Shown piece by piece: positions 32,110-38,945 of a stretch of 64,000 nt of DNA. The stretch is from Streptomyces sp. KL109B. Lineage in GTDB: Bacteria; Actinomycetota; Actinomycetes; Streptomycetales; Streptomycetaceae. A program made the position numbers and the translations under genes. The DNA lies in contig NZ_JASERL010000011.1 in the NCBI RefSeq assembly GCF_030766935.1, forward strand, positions 62,001 through 126,000, in the 5' to 3' direction. How positions within the stretch are numbered: position 1 is the stretch's first letter; each line of letters begins with the position of its first letter. The notes under the pieces are model-generated. The model saw only the letters and a list, made by a program, of their open reading frames with translations, did not search any database and was not told the origin of the DNA.

Positions 32110-33081
32110 TCAGCCCCTCAACCGACCGGGAATCCACCGGAGTTGGACCGCTTCCTGGAAGCGTCCGCCGCCCTCGTGGTCGTTGAACGCGTACACCTCC
32201 ATGGACTTCTCGGCGCCCGCCCAGTGGTTGTACGCCGCGAAGACCGTGGACGGCGGGCAGGTCAGGTCCTCCAGGGCGGCGGAGAACAGCGTCGGCGCCG
32301 TGGCGCGCGCCGCGAAGTTGATGCCGTCGAAGTAGGAGAGCGTGCGGAAGGCGCGCTCGTCGTCGCCGATGTGGGCCTTCAGGTAGAGGGCGATCTCGCG
32401 GTACGGGTGACGCTCGGTGAGCGTGACCGCGCGCCGGAAGTCGCACAGGAACGGCACGTCGGGCGCGGCCGCCTTCAGGCCCGGCACGAGGCCGGCCACG
32501 GCGATGGTGATGCCGCCGCCCTGGCTGCCGCCGGTGACCGCGATCCGCGTGGCGTCGACGAGCGGGTGCGAGCGGGCGGCGTCGACGGCGCGCACGGCGT
32601 CCGTGTACACGCGCCGGTAGTAGTACTCGTGCGGGTCCTGGATGCCCCGGGTCATGAAGCCGGGGTACGAGGGCGTGGAGCCGACCGGGTCCGCGGTGTC
32701 CCCGACACCGCCGCCGCTGCCCTGCCCGCGGGTGTCCATCACGAAGTGCGCGAACCCGGCGGCCGCCCAGCGCAGGTGGGTGTGCGGGAGGCCGCGGCCG
32801 CCCCCGTAGCCGATGTACTCGACGACGGCCGGAAGCGGTTCGTTCGCGCCCGCCGGAAGGATCAGCCACCCCTTCACGGGATGCCCGCCGAAGCCCGCGT
32901 ACGTAACGTCGAATACGTCCACCGCCGTGTACGGGACGTCGACGGGCTCGAAGCGCGCGTCCAGGTCGTGCTCCCTGGCCTCGGCGAGGGTCTTCTCCCA
33001 GAAGGAGTCGAAGTCGTCGGGGGCCGTCAACTCCGGCTGATAAGTACGCAACGCGTCGAGCGACAGGTCGAAATGAGGCAC
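32110..33081 (-). CDS. Acetylxylan esterase-like hydrolase (CE7)
   Basis: A 323-residue carbohydrate esterase of family 7, which removes acetyl groups from short xylan or other acetylated sugars and cephalosporins in the cytoplasm. The nucleophile elbow is TGGSQGGG (Ser186). Typical CE7 segments include VVEYIGYGGGRGLPH, VMDTRGQGSGG, DVPFLCDFRRAV and a His region AYNHWAGAEKSMEVYAFNDHEGGG. The GTG at 33081 is preceded by GGAG 7 to 8 bases upstream; an ATG further upstream would give a poor N-terminus. No signal peptide is seen. Divergent from gnd. Together with the GH2, GH92 and GH3 genes it fits plant-polymer use. Confidence 0.93.
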   Translation of the reverse strand: MPHFDLSLDALRTYQPELTAPDDFDSFWEKTLAEAREHDLDARFEPVDVPYTAVDVFDVTYAGFGGHPVKGWLILPAGANEPLPAVVEYIGYGGGRGLPHTHLRWAAAGFAHFVMDTRGQGSGGGVGDTADPVGSTPSYPGFMTRGIQDPHEYYYRRVYTDAVRAVDAARSHPLVDATRIAVTGGSQGGGITIAVAGLVPGLKAAAPDVPFLCDFRRAVTLTERHPYREIALYLKAHIGDDERAFRTLSYFDGINFAARATAPTLFSAALEDLTCPPSTVFAAYNHWAGAEKSMEVYAFNDHEGGGRFQEAVQLRWIPGRLRG

Positions 33082-33167
33082 GCAAGGCTCCGAAATCGTA
33101 GAGAGTCCACGGTGGGGGACGGACGCCAACCTAACCCGTCCCCGAGCACGAACGAACAAGATCTTTC

Positions 33168-33216
33168 ATCTTCCGCACACAGATATCTTCCGCACACAGA
33201 CATCTTCCGCATACAG
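33168..33216. repeat. Three 17-bp tandem repeats in the gnd leader
   Basis: ATCTTCCGCACACAGAT is followed by a second copy differing at the last base and a third with changes near its end (ATCTTCCGCATACAG). They run from 33168 to about 33216, right up to the ribosome site CAGGAG of gnd at 33214. The units are much richer in A and T than the surroundings. Their position suggests a role in transcription or translation of gnd or the divergent esterase, but this is inference. Confidence 0.85.
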
Positions 33217-33227
33217 GAGCGACAGGC

Positions 33228-34667
33228 ATGAGCACTACAGCCCAGATCGGTGTCACGGGGCTCGCTGTCATGGGGCGCAATCTCGCCCGGAACTTCGCGC
33301 GCAACGGGTACGCCGTCGCCCTCCACAACCGCACGGCGTCCCGTACGCACGCGCTGGTCGAGGAGTTCGGCGAGGAGGGCATCTTCGTACCGACCGAGAC
33401 GGCCGAGGAGTTCGTGGCGGCCCTGGAACGGCCGCGGCGCCTTGTCATCATGGTGAAGGCGGGTGAGCCGACCGACGCGGTGATCAAGGAGTTCGCGCCG
33501 CTCATGGAGCCCGGCGACATGATCATCGATGGCGGCAACGCGCACTTCGCGGACACCCGGCGCCGCGAGAAGGAGCTGCGCGAGCAGGGCATCCACTTCG
33601 TCGGCACGGGAGTCTCCGGCGGCGAGGAGGGCGCGCTGCACGGGCCGAGCATCATGCCGGGCGGCAGCGTCGAGTCGTACGCCTCGCTGGGCCCGATGCT
33701 GGAGAAGATCTCCGCGAAGGCGAAGGACGGGGCGCCGTGCGTGACACACGTCGGCCCGGACGGGGCGGGTCACTTCGTGAAGATGGTGCACAACGGCATC
33801 GAGTACGCCGACATGCAACTCATCGGCGAGGCCTACCAGTTGCTGCGCGACGTCGCCGGGTACTCCCCCGCGCAGATCGCCGACATCTTCCGTACGTGGA
33901 ACACCGGCCGCCTCGACTCGTACCTGATCGAGATCACGGCCGAGGTCCTCTCCCACGTGGACGCCGCGACCGGCAAGCCCTTCGTGGACGTCGTCCAGGA
34001 CCAGGCCGAGCAGAAGGGCACCGGGCGCTGGACGGTGCAGATCGCGCTCGACCTGGGCGTGCCGGTGTCCGGCATCGCGGAGGCGGTGTTCGCGCGCTCC
34101 CTGTCCGGGCACGCCGAACTGCGCACCGCTTCACGGGAGTTGGCGGGCCCGACGGCGAGCGCCCTGGGCGAGTCGGAGGCCGCGGCCTTCGCCGACAAGG
34201 TCGAACAGGCGCTGTACGCCTCGAAGATCGTGTCGTACACGCAGGGCTTCCACGAGATCGCCGCGGGCAGCCAGGAGTACGACTGGAACATCGACTCCGG
34301 TGCGGTGGCCCGCATTTGGCGCGGCGGCTGCATCATCCGCGCGGCGTTCCTCGACCGGATCACGGCGGCGTACGAGGCCGAGCCCGGCCTGGTGTCGCTG
34401 CTCTCGGACAAGGGCTTCGCCGACGAGATCGCCGCGGCGCAGGACGACTGGCGTTCCGTGCTGGTCGCGGCGACCACGCAGGGGGTGCCCACGCCGGGCT
34501 TCGCGGCGGCGCTCGCCTACTACGACGCGTTGCGCGCCGAGCGCCTGCCGGCCGCGCTCACGCAGGGCCAGCGGGACTTCTTCGGCGCGCACACGTACCG
34601 GCGGGTCGACCGGGAGGGCTCGTTCCACACGCTGTGGGGCGGGGACCGCTCCGAGGTCGAGGCGTAG
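33228..34667 (+). CDS. gnd: 6-phosphogluconate dehydrogenase, NADP-dependent, decarboxylating
   Basis: A 479-residue enzyme that oxidises and decarboxylates 6-phosphogluconate to ribulose-5-phosphate, giving NADPH in the pentose phosphate pathway. It has the cofactor loop GLAVMGRNLARNFARNGY, GVSGGEEGALHGPSIMPGG, the catalytic Lys in HFVKMVHNGIEYADMQLIGE, and the C-terminal long-form helical domain (YTQGFHEIAAGSQEYDWNID, WRGGCIIRAAFLD). Length matches the long dimeric form. The ATG at 33228 follows AGGAG. It starts right after the three 17-bp repeats and ends 3 bp short of the reverse-strand Pro-rich ORF's stop. Confidence 0.97.
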   Translation: MSTTAQIGVTGLAVMGRNLARNFARNGYAVALHNRTASRTHALVEEFGEEGIFVPTETAEEFVAALERPRRLVIMVKAGEPTDAVIKEFAPLMEPGDMIIDGGNAHFADTRRREKELREQGIHFVGTGVSGGEEGALHGPSIMPGGSVESYASLGPMLEKISAKAKDGAPCVTHVGPDGAGHFVKMVHNGIEYADMQLIGEAYQLLRDVAGYSPAQIADIFRTWNTGRLDSYLIEITAEVLSHVDAATGKPFVDVVQDQAEQKGTGRWTVQIALDLGVPVSGIAEAVFARSLSGHAELRTASRELAGPTASALGESEAAAFADKVEQALYASKIVSYTQGFHEIAAGSQEYDWNIDSGAVARIWRGGCIIRAAFLDRITAAYEAEPGLVSLLSDKGFADEIAAAQDDWRSVLVAATTQGVPTPGFAAALAYYDALRAERLPAALTQGQRDFFGAHTYRRVDREGSFHTLWGGDRSEVEA

Positions 34668-34670
34668 CAC

Positions 34671-34916
34671 CTACGCCGGTGAGGGCTCGGGCTCCGGCGG
34701 GTGCGGATCGGGGTCCGGGTCCGGCAGCGGTGGCGTCGGGGACGGCGAGGGCCGCGGCGCGGGCTCGGGCACCGGCGTCGGGAACGGGTCCGGCATCGGG
34801 CCGGGATCCGGCCGGTCGGGCCCTGGCCCGGGTCCTGGGCCCGGTCCTGGGCCGGGGCCTGGTCCGGGGCCCGGCGTGGGGGTCGGCGGGACGGGATCGG
34901 GGAACGGGTGGGTCAT
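34671..34916 (-). CDS. Small Pro/Gly-rich repeat protein
   Basis: An 81-residue ORF with an ATG at 34916 preceded by GGAGG at good spacing, which supports translation. About half the sequence is Pro; the centre is a GP dipeptide run of more than eight units, followed by acidic DPDPDPHPPEPEPSPA at the end. No signal peptide or helix is predicted. Proline-rich runs of this kind act as flexible or rod-like linkers or sit at surfaces, but here no partner domain exists. Its function is unknown. Its stop lies 3 bp from that of the convergent gnd. Because GC-rich repeats can give Pro-Gly runs by chance, the call is tentative. Confidence 0.5.
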   Translation of the reverse strand: MTHPFPDPVPPTPTPGPGPGPGPGPGPGPGPGPDRPDPGPMPDPFPTPVPEPAPRPSPSPTPPLPDPDPDPHPPEPEPSPA

Positions 34917-35007
34917 CGTTGGTTCCTCCAGCGATTCGGAGGGGACCTTTCCACTGTCTCCCGGCTCGCGTGCCCACGCCCGCCGAGTCCACGCGTGCGG
35001 TGACTTC

Positions 35008-35451
35008 TCAGCCGTCCGTGCGACGCAGCCGCACCACCGGAATGTCCCGGCTTGTCTTCTTCTGGTAGTCCGCGTACGGCGCGAACACCTCCACGAGCGA
35101 GTCCCACACCCGCGCCTTGTCCTGCGCCGACAGGGTCTCGGCGCGAGCCGTGAACCGCTCGGTCCCGACGCGCAGCCGGACCTCGGGGTTGGCCTGAAGG
35201 TTGAGGTACCACAGCGGGTGCTCGTCCGCGCCGCCCTTCGACGCCACGATCAGGTAGTCGTCGCCGTCGCGGCCGTAGATCAGCACGGTGCGCCGCCACT
35301 GCCCCGTCTTGCGGCCCTGGTAGTCGAGCAGCAGGCACGGGGCGCCCTGCATGGTCGTGCCCTCGGTGCCGCCGGACTCCTCGTAGGTGCGGGCCTGGTC
35401 GGCGACCCAGCCGCTCGGGCTGATGACGACGTCGGCGTCACTGTGAGTCAT
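35008..35451 (-). CDS. F420-dependent nitroreductase-like protein (Ddn family)
   Basis: A 147-residue deazaflavin-dependent nitroreductase, relatives of which use coenzyme F420 to reduce nitro compounds, quinones or biliverdin. The split-barrel core shows LLLDYQGRKTGQWRRTVLIYGRDGDDYLIVASKGGADEHPLWYLNLQANPEVRLRVG, the typical DUF385/Ddn motif with the Lys-Gly loop that contacts F420. The third-codon ATG at 35451 is preceded by AGGAGG at ideal distance, so the upstream GTG is not needed. It lies in a run of reverse-strand small genes with no obvious common pathway. Confidence 0.9.
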   Translation of the reverse strand: MTHSDADVVISPSGWVADQARTYEESGGTEGTTMQGAPCLLLDYQGRKTGQWRRTVLIYGRDGDDYLIVASKGGADEHPLWYLNLQANPEVRLRVGTERFTARAETLSAQDKARVWDSLVEVFAPYADYQKKTSRDIPVVRLRRTDG

Positions 35452-35513
35452 GCGCACTTCCTCCTGCGAAGTCGTGAACTCGTGTGCTGTCGTGGGTTCA
35501 ACGTCCCTTCAAC

Positions 35514-36164
35514 CTAAGCCTTGTTGGCTCCCGCGCATTCCGAGGCCGCGGCGCCGAGTCCGGGGCGGGGGCTGGAGAGGACGGACAGCGTGGTGCGGGA
35601 CCGCGCGGCGGCGTCGGCGAGGGATGCCTGGGCGAGGACGATCACGTCGGCGTCGGCGATGCCGTCGATGGCGGTGGCGACGAGCGCGAGGTAGCCGTCC
35701 CGGTCACCGGCGAGGAACAGCTCCCAGGCGCCGTCGACGAACACGGTGCGCACCGACACCTCGCGGCCCGCCCGCCCGGCCTCCTCCTCGATCAGGTCCA
35801 GGGTCGGCCCGAAGGTGCTGCGCAGCGTGGCGACCACGGCGATCTGCCGCCCCTCGGCGACGGCCCGCGCGGCCATCGGCCGGTCGACGCGGAGCACCGC
35901 CACCCCGAGGTTCGCGGCGAGCCCCTCCGCGACGGCGCCCAGCGTGGAACACGTGCACAGCACGGCGTCCGCCCCGTCGGCCACGGCCGCGTCGAGGAGC
36001 GCCCGCACCTCGCCGGTGACGGCCTCCGGCCCCTCGACGCGGGCCCGCTCCAGCAGCTCCTCGCGTACGACGTGGCTCAGTTCAAGGCCCGGGTGGTCGG
36101 CGTCGCGCAGGGCGTCGAAGACCGGGACGTGGACGGGCGAGGTGTGCAGGAGCGTCAGGTTCAT
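35514..36164 (-). CDS. Aspartate/glutamate racemase-family protein
   Basis: A 216-residue Asp/Glu/hydantoin racemase fold protein. The first catalytic Cys lies in VLCTCSTLGAVAEGL (Cys72, with Cys70 beside it). At the position of the second catalytic Cys, the sequence reads VIVLAQASLADAA, so a second Cys is lacking, as in some members annotated as arylsulfatase or decarboxylase-like. A classical two-base racemase is therefore unlikely. The short segment AVLRVDRPMAARAV follows the first Cys loop. The substrate is not clear. The ATG at 36164 begins MNLTLLHTSPVHVPVFDALRD. Confidence 0.8.
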   Translation of the reverse strand: MNLTLLHTSPVHVPVFDALRDADHPGLELSHVVREELLERARVEGPEAVTGEVRALLDAAVADGADAVLCTCSTLGAVAEGLAANLGVAVLRVDRPMAARAVAEGRQIAVVATLRSTFGPTLDLIEEEAGRAGREVSVRTVFVDGAWELFLAGDRDGYLALVATAIDGIADADVIVLAQASLADAAARSRTTLSVLSSPRPGLGAAASECAGANKA

Positions 36165-36207
36165 GAACGGACCGTACAGAAGTGGATCACCGCCGGGCGG
36201 TCCCGTC

Positions 36208-36561
36208 TCACCACTTGGCGGGGTCGGCCTCCAGGGCGGCCTTCGCGGCGAGCAGCAGGTCGGCGGAGGCGGCCGGGGCCTCCCCCGGATGCCGCTCGGC
36301 CCACCGGACGACGAACGGGCACAGCGGCGCCACGGCCACCGACTCGCGGGCGGCGATGGCGTACAGCTCGCGGGCGAGGGAGCCCCCGATGCCCTTGCCC
36401 TCGTGCCGCGGCTCCACGACGGCGTGCACCGGGACGAGGGCCCGCTCGGGCTCGTCGAGCACGAAGTACTGGATGTACCCGACGACTTCGCCGCCTTCGC
36501 CGCCCGCGCGGGCCCTCAGGACGCCCTTGTCGCGGTCGTCGCGGAACTCGATGTCACTCAT
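36208..36561 (-). CDS. GNAT-like N-acetyltransferase (YjdJ type)
   Basis: A 117-residue single-domain GNAT of the small YjdJ/GtrA-like type. It has the acetyl-CoA loop VVEPRHEGKGIGGSLARELY, an N-terminal IEFRDDRDKGVLRARA beta-strand pair, and the ending CPFVVRWAERHPGE, typical of this group. The ATG at 36561 is preceded by AGGAGA six bases upstream. The frame is open a further 45 codons upstream, but that part looks like non-family sequence. The acceptor substrate is unknown. Confidence 0.85.
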   Translation of the reverse strand: MSDIEFRDDRDKGVLRARAGGEGGEVVGYIQYFVLDEPERALVPVHAVVEPRHEGKGIGGSLARELYAIAARESVAVAPLCPFVVRWAERHPGEAPAASADLLLAAKAALEADPAKW

Positions 36562-36697
36562 GGGCTCTCCTGCCTCGTCGGCCGACCGGGTTCGGCCCGC
36601 GGGTACCACATGAGGGCCGGTGACGTGCGTCTCCAGCCGGGCGCCGTTGTCGATGCCGACGATGTGCACGAGCTCGCCGTGGGCCTGTCCAGGCATT

Positions 36698-37156
36698 TTA
36701 TAACGGCCGGCGGGCGCCGGCCCTGAATATGGTCGCGAGGACCCCGAAGCCGAGAACGGCGAGGGCGACCGGGAGGGCTCGGCCCGGGGCGTCGGTGGTG
36801 AGGGTCTCGGTCAGGCTCTGGTCGGGCAGGAAGACGAGGCCGCTGACCATGACGGCCGCGAAGCACAGCGCGTACGCCATGGCCGTCGCGAGGACCGGTC
36901 GCAGGGCGGCCCGCTTCTCCAGCGGGGGCCGGGCCGGGCGCCAGGCGAACACGCAGCCGCCGACGAGGGCGAAGGCGAGCCAGCCGAAGTTGGTCGTACT
37001 GAAGCCGTTGATGCCGCCGTAGTCGAAGTCGCGCGAGGCGCCGACCGCGAGATTGACCAGGGCCGCGGCGAGCGCGGCCGGTATCCACGGCCAGCCCGCG
37101 ATGAGCTGCCTGACGGCGGGCAGCAGCCCGCCGGAAGAGGTGCCGGTTCCCGTCAT
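36698..37156 (-). CDS. Four-helix membrane protein of unknown function
   Basis: A 152-residue integral membrane protein with about four hydrophobic segments (WPWIPAALAAALVNLAV, NFGWLAFALVGGCVFA, VLATAMAYALCFAAVMVSGLVFL, LPVALAVLGFGVLATIF). The ATG at 37156 follows AGGAGG. Short loops, a Gly/Thr-rich N-terminus and no conserved catalytic motif give no hint of function. I do not recognise the family. Its stop codon TAA is rare in this genome and lies at the only AT-rich spot of the area. Confidence 0.7.
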   Translation of the reverse strand: MTGTGTSSGGLLPAVRQLIAGWPWIPAALAAALVNLAVGASRDFDYGGINGFSTTNFGWLAFALVGGCVFAWRPARPPLEKRAALRPVLATAMAYALCFAAVMVSGLVFLPDQSLTETLTTDAPGRALPVALAVLGFGVLATIFRAGARRPL

Positions 37157-37279
37157 CGTGGGCCTCCTGTCGTCGCTCGCCAACAGAGTCCACAGTGGCC
37201 CGGCCACCCGGTGCGGGCCTATCGGGGATGCCCCTGAAACGACCCCCGAACTCCCCTGGGCCGCCCCGGGGTTCGCCCC

Positions 37280-38194
37280 CTACTCCGCCGGAACCAGGTT
37301 CGACGCCGACGCCTTGATCAGGTCGAGGGCCTGCGCCACCACCGGGTGCCGGGCGCCGCCCTTGCGGGTCGCGGCGAGGATGCGGCGGGCGGGGGCGGGT
37401 TCGCCGGAGAGGTGGATGCGGGCGACGGGCCACTCCGTGTTGATGCGGGCGAGGCGCGGCACGAGGATCACGCCGAGGCCGTGCGCCACCATCGCCGTGC
37501 CGGTGTCCCACTCGTCGGACTGGTGGCCCATGTCGGGCGTGAACCCGGCGGCCATGCAGGCGGTGACCAGCAGGTCGTGGTACGTGGTGCCAGGCGTGCC
37601 CACGATCCAGGTCTCGCGGGCCGCGTCCGCGAGGACCACGCGTTCTTGGGCGGCGAGCGGGTGGTCGGCCGGGACGACCAGGTCGAGCGGGTCGTCGAGG
37701 AGCGGCTGCTGTTCGAAGCGCTCGTCGGTCAGGGGCGGCGAGTCCGTCGTCACCACCACGAGGCCGAGGTCGGCCTCGCCGGTCAGGAGCAGCTCGAAGC
37801 AGCGCGCCGGTTCCGCCTCCACCAGGCGGACGCCGAGCTGCGGGTGCCGGTCGCGCAGGGTGGCCGCCGTGGACGGCAGCAGGTGCGTGGCCGCCGTCGA
37901 GAAGCCGCAGAGCGTGAACGAGCCGGTCTGCACGTCGGCCATCGCCGCGAGGTCGCTGCGCGCCCGCTCCCACTGCGCCTCCAGGACGGCCGCGTGCTGG
38001 AGCAGCGTACGAGCGGCCGCCGTCAGCTTGATGCCCCGGCCCGCGGGCTCCAGCAGCACCACGCCGACCTGCTCGGCGAGCTGTCGCAGCTGGTACGAGA
38101 CCGTGGAGGGCTTGAGGCCCATGGCCTCGGCGGCGGCGGTGACGCCGCCGTGCTCCGCGACCATCTGCAGCACCTTGAGCTTGGGATCGATCAT
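37280..38194 (-). CDS. LysR-family transcriptional regulator
   Basis: A 304-residue regulator. The N-terminal winged helix covers about residues 3-62 (LKVLQMVAEHGGVTAAAEAMGLKPSTVSYQLRQLAEQVGVVLLEPAGRGIKLT), followed by a substrate-binding domain of the type II periplasmic-protein fold (LVVVTTDSPPLTDERFEQQPLLDDPLDLVVPADHPLA). The ATG at 38194 is only 6 bp from a perfect inverted repeat at 38201-38224. It diverges from a membrane protein and an MHS-type transporter, so it most likely regulates that uptake operon and its own gene in response to the transported organic acid or similar ligand. Confidence 0.93.
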   Translation of the reverse strand: MIDPKLKVLQMVAEHGGVTAAAEAMGLKPSTVSYQLRQLAEQVGVVLLEPAGRGIKLTAAARTLLQHAAVLEAQWERARSDLAAMADVQTGSFTLCGFSTAATHLLPSTAATLRDRHPQLGVRLVEAEPARCFELLLTGEADLGLVVVTTDSPPLTDERFEQQPLLDDPLDLVVPADHPLAAQERVVLADAARETWIVGTPGTTYHDLLVTACMAAGFTPDMGHQSDEWDTGTAMVAHGLGVILVPRLARINTEWPVARIHLSGEPAPARRILAATRKGGARHPVVAQALDLIKASASNLVPAE

Positions 38195-38200
38195 TCGACC

Positions 38201-38224
38201 ATCTTGCACGGTCACATGCAAGAT
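38201..38224. promoter_or_regulatory. Candidate LysR-type operator
   Basis: ATCTTGCA-N8-TGCAAGAT is a perfect inverted repeat with 8-bp arms and an 8-bp spacer. It contains the T-N11-A pattern of LysR-type binding sites and lies 6 bp upstream of the regulator's ATG, in the gap to the divergent operon. Autoregulation is strongly suggested. Confidence 0.75.
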
Positions 38225-38294
38225 CGTGTAATTGTGTCGATGAGTCGGTGGTGGCACTCTTCCCGGGTGTTGTCCAAGAGTCCCTTCCTGCGCC

Positions 38295-38330
38295 GGAATC
38301 CGAGGAATCCAAGGAATCCGAGGATCCCGA
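38295..38330. repeat. Four tandem 9-bp units upstream of the membrane protein gene
   Basis: The unit GGAATCCGA occurs as GGAATCCGA, GGAATCCAA, GGAATCCGA and GGATCCCGA. The array ends 5 bases before the chosen ATG at 38336, and the last unit's GAGG could serve as ribosome site. If translation started instead at the ATG at 38240, the array would be coding (NPR repeats). Confidence 0.8.
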
Positions 38331-38335
38331 CGGGA

Positions 38336-38935
38336 ATGCGCGCCTTGTTCGCCATGGTCTCGGCCGTCCGATTTCTCGCCTGGGCCACGGCGGGCCTGTT
38401 TCTGGCAGTCGTTCCCGTTGTTCTGTTCGCCTCGGGTCAGAGCGATCCGGCCGTCCTGTGCTGTATTCCGCTCGCCGTTGTCGTGAGTTCGGCGCTCGCG
38501 CGGCCGCTGGCCGCGGAGTTCGGCGCCCGTGGCGCGCAATTCGCCGGTCTCACCGCGCTGTTGGTGAGCCTTTCCGTGGTGTCCCTTGCGGCGGGAACGC
38601 GGACCTGGCCGACGCTGTGCGCCGCCGTGTTCGCCGGCTTCGGGCACGGTCTCGCCCGCGCCGGAGCCGACGCCGCCGTCTTCGGCGCGCGCACCCCTTC
38701 CGCTTCCTACCTGGGCCTCGGCCTGCCGGTGATCGCCACGGCGCTGCTCGCGCCCGCGAGCTCCCCGGCGACCGCGACGGCCCTGGTGGCCTCGGCCGTC
38801 GCGCTGCTCGTCTTCCCGACGACCGGCGCCGTGCTCGAGTTCGGCCGCGCCGTTCGCCGGCCGCGGCCGACCGTCCACTGGATCGACCTGACCCATCTGC
38901 AAGGGCATCCCACCCGCAGTACCGCGCAATTCTGA
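38336..38935 (+). CDS. Membrane protein of unknown function in the LysR-linked operon
   Basis: A 199-residue membrane protein with about five or six hydrophobic segments (ALFAMVSAVRFLAWATAGLFLAV, FASGQSDPAVLCCIPLAVVVSSALA, FAGLTALLVSLSVVSLAAG, LGLGLPVIATALLAPA, TALVASAVALLVFPTTG). The arrangement recalls half of an MFS transporter but matches no family I can name. The ATG at 38336 avoids coding through the 9-bp repeats; the ATG at 38240 is an in-frame alternative with no ribosome site. It lies 10 bp before the MHS transporter gene and opposite LysR, so it is presumably part of that system. Confidence 0.6.
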   Translation: MRALFAMVSAVRFLAWATAGLFLAVVPVVLFASGQSDPAVLCCIPLAVVVSSALARPLAAEFGARGAQFAGLTALLVSLSVVSLAAGTRTWPTLCAAVFAGFGHGLARAGADAAVFGARTPSASYLGLGLPVIATALLAPASSPATATALVASAVALLVFPTTGAVLEFGRAVRRPRPTVHWIDLTHLQGHPTRSTAQF

Positions 38936-38945
38936 GGAGTAGTAC

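Noticed and set aside
36562..36696. N-terminal extension of the small GNAT protein by 45 codons
   Set aside because: The frame is open to an ATG at 36696, but that start lacks a ribosome site, while the ATG at 36561 has AGGAGA and gives the family's length.
38240..38335. Upstream ATG for the membrane protein gene
   Set aside because: It would make the 9-bp repeats coding, has no ribosome site and lies too close to the LysR operator; the ATG at 38336 is preferred, with some doubt.
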